Positions 13,655 to 26,626 of a stretch of 64,000 nucleotides of DNA are shown piece after piece. Where the stretch lies: NCBI GenBank assembly GCA_051294375.1, contig CM119269.1:19629936-19693935 (forward strand), written 5' to 3'. The stretch is from Paraspadella gotoi (Eukaryota; Chaetognatha). The position numbers and the translations under genes were made by a program. The stretch's first letter is position 1. Each line of letters starts with the position of its first letter. Below the pieces are notes generated by a model. That model had not been told where the DNA came from. It saw only the letters and a program-made list of their open reading frames with translations, and ran no database searches.

Positions 13655-13850
13655 TTTCCTAGAGCGGCGCTAGCAGCCACTTAGCTATTTGAAGTCTTCT
13701 CATGTCTTCTACAAATGTGCAAACGAGCTACTACCGACCGCCGACATACTAGACACCCGACCAGACCGACAGATCGAACGAAAATATGTCTTATTAGCGC
13801 TGCGCGTGAACTAATAAAACGCCATGTTTCGACTCTACTCTATGTTTTGC
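13655..13850. repeat. Dispersed element with GACCGACC core, family S3
   Basis: Contains GCGGCGCTAGCAGCCAC, a run of ACCGAC-type repeats and a distal GCG.GTGAACTAATAAA box. The same order recurs at 20,945-21,100 and 24,510-24,690 (copies B and C) and, independently of the big duplication, at 39,835-39,995. Confidence 0.6.
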
Positions 13851-14267
13851 ACTCTTTATCACGAAGTCAAAGACTCACAAAGAATGGAGAGTCGAAAACT
13901 CACAGAATGGTAATAAGCGAGATTGGTTATTAGAGAAGGTTTGCAAATTTCGGCCATAAGATTTCTAGAGTCTGCGAACGGTTTCGAGTCTAAAATGAAA
14001 AAGAAAAAAGAAGTTGAGAAAAGGAGAAGAGCAAAGAAAATAAAAGGGAGCAATTTTGGATGCGAAAGAAAGAAGCGGTATATCTGGCGTGATCCCTGCG
14101 ATATAATATATATATATAAATTAAAAAGAAAAAAATAGGAGAGAAAGAAGAAAGGAGTTGGATAAAGATTACGATATGAGCAATATGCAGAGGATGAAAT
14201 AAGAATCCATGGATGAATAGGTTTACAGATACAAATACAAAAAATTTAGCTTCTCTTCGTTTTTATT

Positions 14268-14493
14268 TCATACCCCACTACTCGTCCGAGATTCAGCAGC
14301 ACCTTTTGGCGCCGGAGGTAGCACGAGCTCCTCCCAACACAAAGGACTCGGGTTCGCGCCCTGCTGATTCACACAAGTAAAAGCGGGACGGGGCGTCTAA
14401 CCCACCTGTAGTGTCGGACTACAGCCCGATCCGAAGTTCGGGACCTTGTGTGCAACGGACGGTAAACTGCTCGCGGCATCGTCTTCCACACTC
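14268..14493. repeat. Dispersed element, family S1
   Basis: Copy of S1 marking the start of segmental copy B, nearly identical to 7,015-7,260 apart from indels. Confidence 0.7.
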
Positions 14494-14660
14494 AAACCTT
14501 TTTCTCGTAAAAGCTCAGTTCTAAAATTTTAAGTCTACTTATTTTCAAGATAAAACTAATTTTATCATTAGCAGTTCATTTGAAACAATATATTTTTTTT
14601 AAAAAAACATTTTCCATTTCTGTCAGAAAAATACAATTCACTTGAAAAATGAAGCTTTAT

Positions 14661-14912
14661 GGCAACAGCCGGGTTGCCTGTGATGCCCATTGGGATGGGG
14701 CATCTCACTGTTGGCTTTGGGGGCTTCCGACCCTCAGTGACGCCTCCAGTCACTGGCGCGGTTACCCTAGGACGGTCTCGCTTTGCCAACGCAGAGGGAA
14801 GTCGTTAGGACTGTGGATGGAACACTACGCTTGGGATGGTGTGTTCCCCCTCTGAGCCAATGGATTTGGCTGAAGGATGATGGACGTGAGGCGGTGTGAA
14901 TATACCGCCACA
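14661..14912 (+). repeat. Twin-hairpin dispersed element, family S2, copy 1
   Basis: Element of about 252 bp beginning with the hairpin GGCAAC-agccgg-GTTGCC and ending with the hairpin GGCGGT-gtgaatat-ACCGCC followed by ACA. Other copies lie at 51,509-51,760 and 59,225-59,695. The flanks GCTTTAT/GCTTCGT look like a decayed 7-bp target duplication. Confidence 0.75.
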
Positions 14913-16276
14913 GCTTCGTGTTTGATCGTGTTGATTTTCACAATTCTTTCTATCGCCACCGCCGAAGAGTAAGTGGTTATACTTATATTGATCCTTTTTT
15001 TTTTAAATTTATACAAAGCATTCATCCAACAATGACTTATTTATATCTTATTATGAAATTAAAGTAATACTGATTATTTTCCCTTTACAATTCATTATTC
15101 ATTTGGCCCAACGAAGTTAAGTAAAAGATAAGCTGTTTTTAAGGTTTGAGAATGTTTTAATAATACAAAAAACTATTTTAGGCATCTCTTGTCGTTGAAA
15201 AAAATTATTATTATATTTTTCTTGAATTTGAAATTCAATCATAAGATAAGATACGGACAAAACCTCTGAAACGTCCATCGCATCATTTCATCAAAACATA
15301 GCAACCATCGATAAGTGCGAAGAAAAATGTTTGTTGCGAGGAACTTGCGAAGGTAAGTACGACAATTTCCGAGGGCATAAATATATAGTATAAATATAAA
15401 TATATAGTATAAATATATAGCCATAATATTTAGTTTTAATGTCCTCTTTTCCCCTCTCGACCGCGCATAAAGGCTTCCTTTACAAAAGCAACGAACAACT
15501 TTGTGGAATCTACGCCGTTCCAATCGACACGGATGTTATGATCATTGCGCCAGAGCTCGGCGTCTGCACGACGGGCGATTGCCGCAACGCCAACCGAAAG
15601 CGAGAAATTTCGCTGCTCAAAAGGATCTTATTATCTCTTCTGTCATAGACTCGGCGAAGAAAAATAAAGTGGCCAAGAGTCTTGACCAAAACTAGGGGTC
15701 AAGAAATTATGCGGAAGAGATTATGTGTAATTCCTTTCTTTTTTGTTGTTTTTGTATAGAGAGACAGTTTGAGTATTTTTGCAACAACAATTTAATTTAA
15801 CAATGGACGAACATGTTTCGGCTCAAATTCGAGCCTTCCTCAGCGCCAAATTAGAGATGAAGAGATTGGAATTTACAAACAACTGATATATTTTTTTATT
15901 TGTAAATAGGAAATTTTTATATAGAATCTCCTTGAAGATTCTCATTCATAATTTATATTTACAAATAGAGTTTTAACTACCCACAAAATATATACTAGTA
16001 CGTATTCTTTACATATTATAAGCGATCGGATAATTCTAAGCAATACTTCCAAATTGTCATGCCTGTAAAGACTCAGCGACTCTCAATGTCCGCCATTTTT
16101 TCATTCGCGACATGCCAAGCCCGACCATGCTTTACTGAAACGCACCGATGCGCGCCTTCGAGAGAGAGCGTTGAGCGAACAATGTAGCCGACCGCGCGTA
16201 AACAATCGAACGCGCATGCGCAGATTTCGCTTCTTTTGGGACCATTTTTCAGCTGAAGGCTAAACAGAAAAGAGTA

Positions 16277-16392
<116 letters not shown>

Positions 16393-17446
16393 TGTTGTGC
16401 AAACAAATAACTTTGTGAAACCGGAGACGACTTTGTCCGCAAGCGTCAATAAAACTAACTATAACAACAACGCTCACGAGGATGCCAGCTTAACCCGCTA
16501 GAACATATAGCACGAGTTACAATTTATATCAAACTCAACTACAAGCAAAACAACAATTAAATCAGAAAATAAAAAAAATATTCCCGTAGACGGAAAGTTT
16601 TCAGTCGGCGGAGAAAAAATAACAACAACAAAGACCAGTTTCTCTGTTTACGTCACGTGATTCGGGATTGAGGGAATAGGTAGATACATGATAGATTTTA
16701 GAGAATTATGTCATAACTGTTGTGGAGGATTTCATAAGATTTGATCGAGGCAAAAACGTGATTTATGTGGCCATTCAGTCGAAAAACAAGAGAGTTTAAA
16801 GAAAGAAATTCGTTTTTAAAACGTTAAGATTCAGACATGATTTAGACCTTAGTTTCTATACTTTATACTATACTATACTTTATACAATAAAAATAATACA
16901 TTTCTTTTAAAAAATCTTTTCTCGCTCGCGACGAATTTTTCCAAGCGTCCAAGAAATTTGAAAGGCTACCCAAAGTATTTTCAACGGCGCCCGTTGGGAA
17001 AGCCTTCATTGCTTCCACTATTGAGACAGTTATGGGAATAATTTTGGGTCATGTTGGGTATCGATCAAAAAACAAAAGCACCCAGTTTCCCCTCTCAAGC
17101 GGTAAACTTCGAATCATAACATCATATCAAATGTTCCTAAAATTCGGAGTCGAGGAACCTTGCTAATTAATTGGGTAATGATATTCAGTTCGGTCGAAGA
17201 GACAAACGAGAGATCAGGTCGAAATTTCCCCTCGATGGGCAAAGAGCCTGATGACGATTATTTTTCCGGAGGGAATTTGGAATGAGTGGCCGAGGATTCT
17301 TCACTGAAAGACTCGAGCGTTTTGCGATTTGTGATTTGTGACTTAAAAAAAATCACGAAAATGATGAACCTTTAAAAAAAAATAAGATCAGAGCTGAAAA
17401 TGACGGACGACGATGCATCGGTAACGATGTCACCCATTAGGACAAC

Positions 17447-17559
<113 letters not shown>

Positions 17560-18031
17560 ACTTATTATCAGCAGAACCGAAGCCAGCGACATCCCGTACG
17601 AGAGAGAAATGATAAATGGCGGAGAAGGAAAAACCATCTCACAGAAATGTGAATAAGGAAGACGAAAGGGAGAGAGGAGGGGAAAATTGTGAATCTGGAA
17701 TCGTGAGAGGGAGCCTTGGGAGAAGAGAGTATAAAAAACGGGAGAGGGAGAGAGAAATCGTGAGGGGTTCTTGAAAAGGGGAAGAGGTGAGGGAAAGCGA
17801 AAGCAATGAAAGAAAAGAAAAATGAGAGGAAGGAAAATGAAAAGGAATAAGCAAAAATAAATAAACAAAAAAAGTTTTCTTGAAAAACGAGAGTTGGGGA
17901 ATTGGGAGTTGTTTACCGTCCAACGTTATGATCGAAATACGCGCTATTTCGAGGATTCTGTAGGGTTGCTTTTTATCTTTAAATTGCGTTTAAAAAAATC
18001 ATTTATTTAAAAATAAAACGGTAATAACAGA

Positions 18032-18245
18032 NNNNNNNNNNNNNNNNNNNNNNNNNNNNNNNNNNNNNNNNNNNNNNNNNNNNNNNNNNNNNNNNNNNNN
18101 NNNNNNNNNNNNNNNNNNNNNNNNNNNNNNNNNNNNNNNNNNNNNNNNNNNNNNNNNNNNNNNNNNNNNNNNNNNNNNNNNNNNNNNNNNNNNNNNNNNN
18201 NNNNNNNNNNNNNNNNNNNNNNNNNNNNNNNNNNNNNNNNNNNNN
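18032..18245. other. Assembly gap (214 N)
   Basis: Run of N of estimated-size type. Confidence 0.95.
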
Positions 18246-19452
18246 CGTTCCAACTCAAATCGCGCACCGTAACAGCAAATGGAACAGAACGCGCGGTTGC
18301 GTCGTCGTAATTGATGTCTGAATCTGCAGAAGTTGGACGAAATGTTGTCGTTCGAAGCGGAACAAACGAGCTTATTTACTTTTGCTATTTTGATGCAAAA
18401 CGAGGAATAGTTTCAGAAAGAAAACGCACAAACTACGTTCACCTCCCGGGGGTTTTTTCTCTCGTTTTTTTTTTTTGAAATATAATCGATAATTCTATAC
18501 TTCGTTGATTGGAAGGTCTCTAAGAATAATCTTGCTAAGGTAAACGACCCAACGTCTATAATTATAAAAAAATACAAGTTTATAAGTGAGCGAGAAGAGA
18601 GGGGGTCGCCATCCCCCACAGAGGCCTCTGACGTTGTGGACTCCTCCCCCCCTAAGAACGCTCACTAAGGTGGGACAGAATTTGTCACTTTTTATCTCCG
18701 TCAGTTGCTTTGCTTTGCTTGCTGATAAATTTTTAAAAAATATATAAATAAATAAAAAAAGGAAAACAAAACAGAAACTTCGATCACAATGAATGAGTCC
18801 TTTAAAAGAATTAACTCCAATTTATTTAGCTAATATCCTTTACTATTCATAAATTTGAAATCAAGTTTTTGTGCAATTTTTACCTACAATTATTTCAGTG
18901 TTTAATTAAAACCAGAATAAAAAAAAAAACTATTAATTTCTCATAAAGCAAAATCTTCATATGATAAATAACTAGATAATAACTTAAACTGCTAAAAGAC
19001 TTATATTACGGAAACGTTTCTGACGAAAATTCTGACGCTAGCATATCTCTAAAAAGTCTCTCCTAAAGATTGCTCCTTCAATAAAGGATGGTTTCTCTCT
19101 CTTCTGCCATAAAGATTGCCCCGAGTCCCAAAAAAATGGAGCGCCTCCCCAGTTATAAATTTCAATACAGAGAAAACAAAAAATAAAGCTAAAATAAAAA
19201 CCGGAAAAACGAGGGAAAAATACAAATAAAACAACAACAGCAACAACAACAACAATGAAACTCCGAAAGCAAACAAAAGGGAAAGAACGTGAGGGAGTAA
19301 GATGAATCGGCTCAGTTTCTGTCAAAAAAGAGTCTGACATTAACATTGAGGGAAAAAAAGAGGGAGATAGAGAGAAGAGAGATGGAGAGAGAGTGAGAGA
19401 GGGAAAAGAGATATGGGGAGGAAGAGAGAGATTAACGTTGAGTGCCCCAAAA

Positions 19453-19695
19453 NNNNNNNNNNNNNNNNNNNNNNNNNNNNNNNNNNNNNNNNNNNNNNNN
19501 NNNNNNNNNNNNNNNNNNNNNNNNNNNNNNNNNNNNNNNNNNNNNNNNNNNNNNNNNNNNNNNNNNNNNNNNNNNNNNNNNNNNNNNNNNNNNNNNNNNN
19601 NNNNNNNNNNNNNNNNNNNNNNNNNNNNNNNNNNNNNNNNNNNNNNNNNNNNNNNNNNNNNNNNNNNNNNNNNNNNNNNNNNNNNNNNNNNNNNN
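19453..19695. other. Assembly gap (243 N)
   Basis: Run of N next to a GA-rich tract. Confidence 0.95.
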
Positions 19696-20094
19696 GATGC
19701 GTAGACTATAGGAGGGACAATGGAACATCATTTCCATTTTCCTGCGCAATTTTTATTTCAGCCGTTGGACAACAGCCATTGGTTGCCAGGAGTTTCGTTC
19801 TCGCGCTTAAAAAAGATATTTCTTTTAAGTAATGTAATGTATATTGTTTCCTCACTTGACTAACTATTTTTGTCTACTTATTAGGAATTAAAACTGGCGT
19901 TTTTCCGATCTTTAAAAATTCTATTCACGTTTAACCAATAAAAAAAGTAAAAAAAGTTTTGGTTTTTCGAAATAGAAACCGATTCTGAACAAAAACAATA
20001 ACAAAGACAAAAATGGTTATTCAATAAAGAAAAAGGGGATTGAGGCTCCGCGTTTACTGCAGTCGTAAGTTATGATTCTCCCCACTGATATCTC

Positions 20095-20360
20095 NNNNNN
20101 NNNNNNNNNNNNNNNNNNNNNNNNNNNNNNNNNNNNNNNNNNNNNNNNNNNNNNNNNNNNNNNNNNNNNNNNNNNNNNNNNNNNNNNNNNNNNNNNNNNN
20201 NNNNNNNNNNNNNNNNNNNNNNNNNNNNNNNNNNNNNNNNNNNNNNNNNNNNNNNNNNNNNNNNNNNNNNNNNNNNNNNNNNNNNNNNNNNNNNNNNNNN
20301 NNNNNNNNNNNNNNNNNNNNNNNNNNNNNNNNNNNNNNNNNNNNNNNNNNNNNNNNNNNN
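20095..20360. other. Assembly gap (266 N)
   Basis: Run of N at the position of the CT microsatellite seen in copies A and C. Confidence 0.95.
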
Positions 20361-20450
20361 CTTTATTACGATCGCAGGGTTTCCGTTCCCATCACAGGTT
20401 ATCGTAAAGTTATATTTTCCTTCTCACAGAAAACAGATAAAACAGCGGTT

Positions 20451-20754
20451 NNNNNNNNNNNNNNNNNNNNNNNNNNNNNNNNNNNNNNNNNNNNNNNNNN
20501 NNNNNNNNNNNNNNNNNNNNNNNNNNNNNNNNNNNNNNNNNNNNNNNNNNNNNNNNNNNNNNNNNNNNNNNNNNNNNNNNNNNNNNNNNNNNNNNNNNNN
20601 NNNNNNNNNNNNNNNNNNNNNNNNNNNNNNNNNNNNNNNNNNNNNNNNNNNNNNNNNNNNNNNNNNNNNNNNNNNNNNNNNNNNNNNNNNNNNNNNNNNN
20701 NNNNNNNNNNNNNNNNNNNNNNNNNNNNNNNNNNNNNNNNNNNNNNNNNNNNNN
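20451..20754. other. Assembly gap (304 N)
   Basis: Run of N. Copies A (12,930-13,190) and C (23,850-24,095) show what should lie here. Confidence 0.95.
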
Positions 20755-20816
20755 GGACGGAAATTTCCATGGAACCGAATGGAACCGGAATTCGGTAATA
20801 AAACTCACGTCATTGA

Positions 20817-20826
20817 NNNNNNNNNN
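20817..20826. other. Assembly gap (10 N)
   Basis: Only 10 N, but copies A and C carry about 300 bp between the same flanks, so the gap size is wrong. Confidence 0.9.
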
Positions 20827-21185
20827 AACAAAGTTGACAAACAACGATTTTTTTGTTAAAACAAGAGCGGAAATTCAATTGTGTGTCGCGCCGCAGTGAC
20901 TTTCTTAGCCTGTCTTTTATTCTTTATAGTTTTATGATTTCCTGAAGGCGGCGCTAGCAGCCACTTAGATTTGAAGTTTTTTCCTGTCTTTACAAATGTG
21001 CAAACGAGCTACTACCGACCGACCGACATACTGACCGACAGACCGACAGATCGAACGAAAATTGTCTCATAGGTTGCGGCGTAACTAATAAAACGGCCAT
21101 GTTTCGACTCTTCTATGTTTGCGACTCTTCATCAGCAAAAGTCATAACACAAAGAATGGAGAGGAAAATCAACAAGAAATGTACT

Positions 21186-21377
21186 NNNNNNNNNNNNNNN
21201 NNNNNNNNNNNNNNNNNNNNNNNNNNNNNNNNNNNNNNNNNNNNNNNNNNNNNNNNNNNNNNNNNNNNNNNNNNNNNNNNNNNNNNNNNNNNNNNNNNNN
21301 NNNNNNNNNNNNNNNNNNNNNNNNNNNNNNNNNNNNNNNNNNNNNNNNNNNNNNNNNNNNNNNNNNNNNNNNNNNNN
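21186..21377. other. Assembly gap (192 N)
   Basis: Run of N inside copy B. Confidence 0.95.
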
Positions 21378-21560
21378 TGGAAAGAAAAGAAGGGGAATTA
21401 TGGCTGGAAGCTTCACGACGGGATCCCTGGAGAGAATATTGGAAAGAAGGTAAAGAAAAAAAAGAGAGAAAAAGAAAAGAGAGTTGGATAAAGATTTACG
21501 AATATGAGCAATATGAGAGATGAAAAATTAGAAAATATGGATGGTAATAGGTTTACAATA

Positions 21561-22802
21561 CAAATACAAAAAATTAAAACCTGGGAAAACAAAAGAAACA
21601 CTTAAAATTATTCCAAAATCTACAGAAATACGGATTGCGATTCCCTAATCGTTCGAGAAAGAGTAAAAGAGGATCCGATATTGAATCCTGTCCCGTCAAA
21701 CGTCAAGTTTTCCCGCCATTTTGTAAATGATTTTTATTTTTTGGCGCGATATTCGAAATATCGTAGGGGCCAATCATCGACGTTTTCGTTTTGTTCGTCT
21801 TTACGATCGACAGAAATGTTTTTTTTTTTCTATTAAAAAAATGAATCAATTTACAATTACAATCTTAATACGCAATACAAATAAATGACTTTCAAAAAAG
21901 AAACAAAGACAATGACGTTGGGACAACGACGACAACGAACTAAGCGAAAATATTTGATTCAAGTACCTTGGTCGTAAATAGGCTCAAGTCAATCTAGATT
22001 TCCTGCCAAATCATCAAAGAAGACGGCGATGATCATAACCACGACGACGACGACGACGACGACGACGAAGAGAGGTTATATGTCACAACTTGTGGCGACA
22101 GCAGATTGGAACGAATCGACCGAGACGGGTTAAAGGTTAAGGAGCTTAAAGTTAATCAATGAAACTAGTCCAAAATCATAATTTCGAAATCAATGCGTAA
22201 ACAGTCATGAAATGTGCGGAAAAAGGGATTCTTATTTACGCTACTAAGTGATTATTTTTTTTTTTATTTAAATAACAAGAAACAAAGGAAAAAAAAAATC
22301 GTAGTACATAATTAATCTGAATGACATGGAAAAAATATGGAGCAGAAATAGATCATGGATGAAAAGAACAAAATTTGAGGAGCGACGCTGCGAAGTGATG
22401 AGTTAACGAGCAGAGCCGAGGGGGATAGGAGTGAAGGGGCGGGGGGGAATAGTTGAGGGGGCGGAGAGATTTGGCGGCGTCGACCCGAATTGAGCGTCGA
22501 ACGTCGATGACTTTCTATTTCTGACCAGAGCGACGACACTCGGCGTCGTCGCTGTCGTCGTCGTCGTCTTAGTCGCTGTCAGCGCCTTCGAGGTCGGCCG
22601 AAGTCTTCGAAAGAAAATAAGATCGCAAAAAAAAAAGATAAAGTTGACGTTTAATGTCGGAGATGACGATGGACGACGACGATATCGAAGACGACGACGT
22701 AGACGACGACGTCGAGGAATGTAGACAATTTTTAAAAATTCAACTAAACGTCTGGCTTGGTGGACAAAAACAAACAAATTATTTAACGTGTGCAATAAAC
22801 AT
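21561..22802. other. Intergenic, trinucleotide-rich
   Basis: Unique sequence with ACG/GAC trinucleotide runs (22,045-22,070; 22,545-22,570; 22,670-22,715). The runs read as poly-Asp on one strand and poly-Arg on the other. No start, splice or family evidence supports a gene. Confidence 0.5.
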
Positions 22803-23045
22803 TAGAGTGGAGCACTCAAGAACAAAACAATTATTTGAATGATCGAATAAGGATATTTAGATGTGAGATAGTATGATAAGCTAGTACAAAAAATATTTTG
22901 TTCATATTGTCTCGGGAACAGAATAGTAAAATATAATACATTTGTAGTAATATTCTTATTTAAAATTTAAAATTTAATAATTACATGTCCATAGGCAGCA
23001 AAAAAATAATGTTCAACCACTCAATCTTTTCATCACTCCACCCTA
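22803..23045 (+). mobile_element. hAT-like MITE, short copy
   Basis: This 243-bp element starts TAGAGTGGAG and ends with the inverted form of TAGGGTGGAG. It is flanked by an exact 8-bp duplication ATAAACAT (22,795-22,802 and 23,046-23,053). TIRs of the TAGRG type plus 8-bp target duplications are typical of the hAT superfamily. It has no coding capacity. A longer relative in inverted orientation lies at 43,717-44,337, so this copy looks internally deleted. Confidence 0.85.
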
Positions 23046-23124
23046 ATAAACATACGTAAACAAATTAATGAAAAAAGGGGAAAAACGGCGAAAAATGACG
23101 AGGATGATAATGATATTTGATGTC

Positions 23125-23215
23125 AGTGTTGTCGTTGTTATTGTTGTTGTTGTTGATGATGATGATGATGATAATGATGATAATGATGATGATGATGATG
23201 ATGATGATGACGATT
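23125..23215. repeat. (GTT)n/(GAT)n microsatellite
   Basis: Trinucleotide tract switching from GTT to GAT repeats. Confidence 0.9.
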
Positions 23216-23569
23216 AGCTTATTTTAACGTCAATTTTCATCTCAGCTAAATGTTTTCAAATCATTATTTCTTCTTTCTTTCCGTCGTAATTTCTAATCTT
23301 TGAATTTGTTTCTTGTGATCTTCATATTGTAATTTCATTACATCATTGTATCAATCAAATGTTGCCCCAGTTTGTCATATTTTTCTCTGACTGTCTCCTT
23401 CTCTATATTTTCTTGCGGCCGTCTCGGTCTCTCTCTTTTCCCTTGACTGTCTCCTTCTCTGTCTTTTCCCCCCATCTTCCCATTTAAACAGAAATTCTGA
23501 GTCTCGCGAGAGGGAGAGGCGTAGGAATACAAATCGAGGTCAGTCAAAATCTACCCTTACCTTGGAACG

Positions 23570-24971
23570 AAGAAGTTTCTCTCTCTCTCTCTCTCTCTTT
23601 TTATTACTCTTCCTTTCTCTCTCTTCCCAGGACCTCTCTCACTTTTTCATATTCACTTCTATCCTTCTTCCTACAACCGGCTTGGAAACTCTCTCTCTCT
23701 CTCTCTCTCTTACTCTCTCTCTCTCTCTCCCTCTCTCTCTCCATCTTTTTTCTCTTTCTCCCTTATTACGATCGCAGGGTTTCCGTTCCATCACAGGTTA
23801 TCGTAAAGTTTATATTTTCCTTCTCACAGAAACAGATAAAACAGCGGTTAAGTTGTCCTATTAAACGTGAATACTTTAAAATCTTCTCTTTTCTTCAAGT
23901 TAGTTTGTTAGCTTGTTAGTTTCCGTTATTGTATTGTGATCTTATTTTTCATTCCTCTATCCCCCCACACAAATCTTTCGATCTCCTCGCACTCTTCCCT
24001 CACAACTTTCCCCCCCCTAATCTTCTGCTCTTCCTGTTTCCCCCCCCTCAACATCAGACACTGATTAAGGAATCTCGCGATGAATTCCTCGTTGGACGGA
24101 AATTTCCATGGAACCGAATGGAACCGGAATTCGTAATAAACTCACGTTATATGATTTTCCATTTTCGCCCGCACGGAGCTTCGAGGCGGGGTTCGATACC
24201 CAGGCCTCAATGAATTAGATGAAGGGGGAGAGAGAGAGGAGAGAGAGAGAGAAGGAAAGAGGAATACGAGAGAAGAGAAGATAACAGCATTCGGAGAGAA
24301 AAGTAAAAAAGGTTGGATGCGAGAGATTGGAAGTTAAGCAAATGTAAGAAAAAATCAGTTAAAACATATATGATGAATTGAGTTTTAGAGAAAACAAAGT
24401 TTAGAAACAACGATTTTTTTGGTTAAAACAAGAGCGGAAATTCAATTTGTGGTCGCGCCGCCCCAGTGACTTTCTTAGCCTGTCTTTTATTCTTGATATT
24501 TTAATGTTCCTGAAGGCGGCTGCTAGCAGCCACTTAGATTTGAAGTTTTTTTCCTGTCATTTACAAATGGGATGCACAAACGAGCTTACTACCCGACCGG
24601 ACATACTGACCGACAGACCGACAGATGAACGAAAATTCGTCTTCATAGGTTGCGGGGCGGCGAAACTAATAAACGGCCATGTTTCGACTCTCTATGTTTG
24701 CGACTCTTCATCAGCAAAAGTCATAACGAAAAGAATGGAGAGGAAAATAAACAAAGCAAATGTCTAAGGAGATCGGGTTTATTAGAGAGGGTTCAAAATT
24801 TCGGCATAGATTTCTAGTTGCAAGGTTTCAGTAAAATGAAAAAAAAATAAGTAGAAAAGAGAAGAGCAAAGAAAATAAAAGGAGAATTTTTGGATGGAAA
24901 GAAAAAGAAGGGGAATTATGGCTGGATAGCTTCACGCGGATCCCTGGAAGACGATATTGGAAAGAAGGTAA
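23570..24971. repeat. Segmental repeat, partial copy C
   Basis: From 23,761 onward this matches 12,835-14,100 (copy A) and 20,361-21,440 (copy B). It stops at a 25-N join in the middle of the repeat, as expected of a contig end placed in repeated sequence. It begins with CT microsatellites (23,580-23,760). Confidence 0.8.
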
Positions 24972-24996
24972 NNNNNNNNNNNNNNNNNNNNNNNNN
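24972..24996. other. Assembly gap (25 N)
   Basis: Fixed 25-N filler at the end of segmental copy C. Confidence 0.95.
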
Positions 24997-25451
24997 TTTC
25001 TGCCTTGTGAGGGCGAGAAGAAAATTTAGAGCGAAGTCAGTCGGAACCCATTAAACCGAAAGAAAGTACAGGCGAGGTTAGAGTCTGGCAAATACCGAAA
25101 GCTCCATGAAGTTTGATTGAAGAATCGAAAAAGCTAAAAACAAGAATTTTTTGCTTTTTTTAACAATTTCTTCAAACGATATTAATAAAGAACGAAAGGT
25201 AATTCAGAGCTATTGCGGCACATTGACCATCTCTTTATAAGAGTGAAAGAATATTATATATATATATATATTATATATATTGTACCAATTTCATAAAAAA
25301 ATAACTCTTCTTTTATTCGCTAAGTATTGGTTAAAAGAACAAAATTCCGTACTTTAATCTCAATTGACTTTCGGTTTGAGAAACTGAATTCGTAATTTAT
25401 TGGTATTAAACATTATAGGTTATATGTTATAAGGGTTTAAAATACAGGATA

Positions 25452-25668
25452 NNNNNNNNNNNNNNNNNNNNNNNNNNNNNNNNNNNNNNNNNNNNNNNNN
25501 NNNNNNNNNNNNNNNNNNNNNNNNNNNNNNNNNNNNNNNNNNNNNNNNNNNNNNNNNNNNNNNNNNNNNNNNNNNNNNNNNNNNNNNNNNNNNNNNNNNN
25601 NNNNNNNNNNNNNNNNNNNNNNNNNNNNNNNNNNNNNNNNNNNNNNNNNNNNNNNNNNNNNNNNNNNN
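25452..25668. other. Assembly gap (217 N) beside GA tract
   Basis: Run of N bordered on the right by GA repeats. Confidence 0.95.
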
Positions 25669-26593
25669 AGAGAGAGAGAAAGTGGGAGAGAGAGGGACTT
25701 TCTGAGCCAAAAACTGAGCCATTAGGGGAAATGCGATTCTCTCGTGACTTCATAGAAAATTTTCGTGTCAATGATCTCCCATCAAAATAGGCGGAAGTGG
25801 GTCGTCGTCGTCGTCAACGTTGTTGTTGTTGTCGTTTGCGTCATCGTTATCAACACAAAGCTCGCCGAGTGGATGAGGTCATTGTCGTAGTCGTCAGGCT
25901 AAATGAGATTCATATTGTCAGAGTTGTCATCGTTTCTCGCTTCGAGCTTTTCTTTGCAGGTAAATGTATCTCGTAGTAAGTGTCGTCCAGTCTGTTGTCT
26001 TTTCAAATTAGGACAGTGACTCAAAAAATGGCGGAGCTTAAAATTCAATGCCCGATAAAAATTTACTTTTTTTTTTTTTGTGGGTCATTTCCAAAATTGG
26101 AATTTCAGGTTGAGTTAGAACGGCGAAGACGACGATGATGATGATAACTTTTTAGACGATAATAACGACGATTCCGATTATCGAGATGACGGCGACGACG
26201 ACAACGATGATGATGATCATCATTATTTTAAGCATTATCTTGATTATTACGATGATTATACCTTAACGAAAAACACAGATGATGAAACCCAGGGATTTTC
26301 TCTCTCCAATTCATCTTTAAAATCTTTTCCTTTCTTCCAAAATCATTTTCCGACTCAATCGTTCCTTCCTTTTTCATTTTTCCACCGACCAAAAAAAAAA
26401 ACCTGTGACCCCTCCCCTTCCATGCTCCCACCTTTACACCCCGCCGTTTCCCCTTCCCCTTCCATCTCCCACTTTTACACCCCCGCTACCAAAACCCAAC
26501 GACTTGGCGATGGTATGGATTCTTGACCATTTTTCATTCGCGTCGGAAGGAACAATTCGATACGAGCAGAGAGAATTCTCTCTCTCTCTTCTC

Positions 26594-26626
<33 letters not shown>

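Larger units (their letters stand above)
7015..14240. repeat. ~7.2-kb segmental repeat, copy A
   Basis: Collinear with 14,268-21,560. Anchor pairs include 7,421/15,468, 8,129/16,080, 9,230/17,050, 10,160/17,900, 11,340/19,085, 12,835/20,361 and 13,615/20,895. The start-to-start offset is about 7.25 kb, so copies A and B are head-to-tail. Copy A has many extra single bases relative to B and C. No gene is supported inside. The best open stretch (10,400-10,550, plus) is broken in copy B. Confidence 0.85.
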
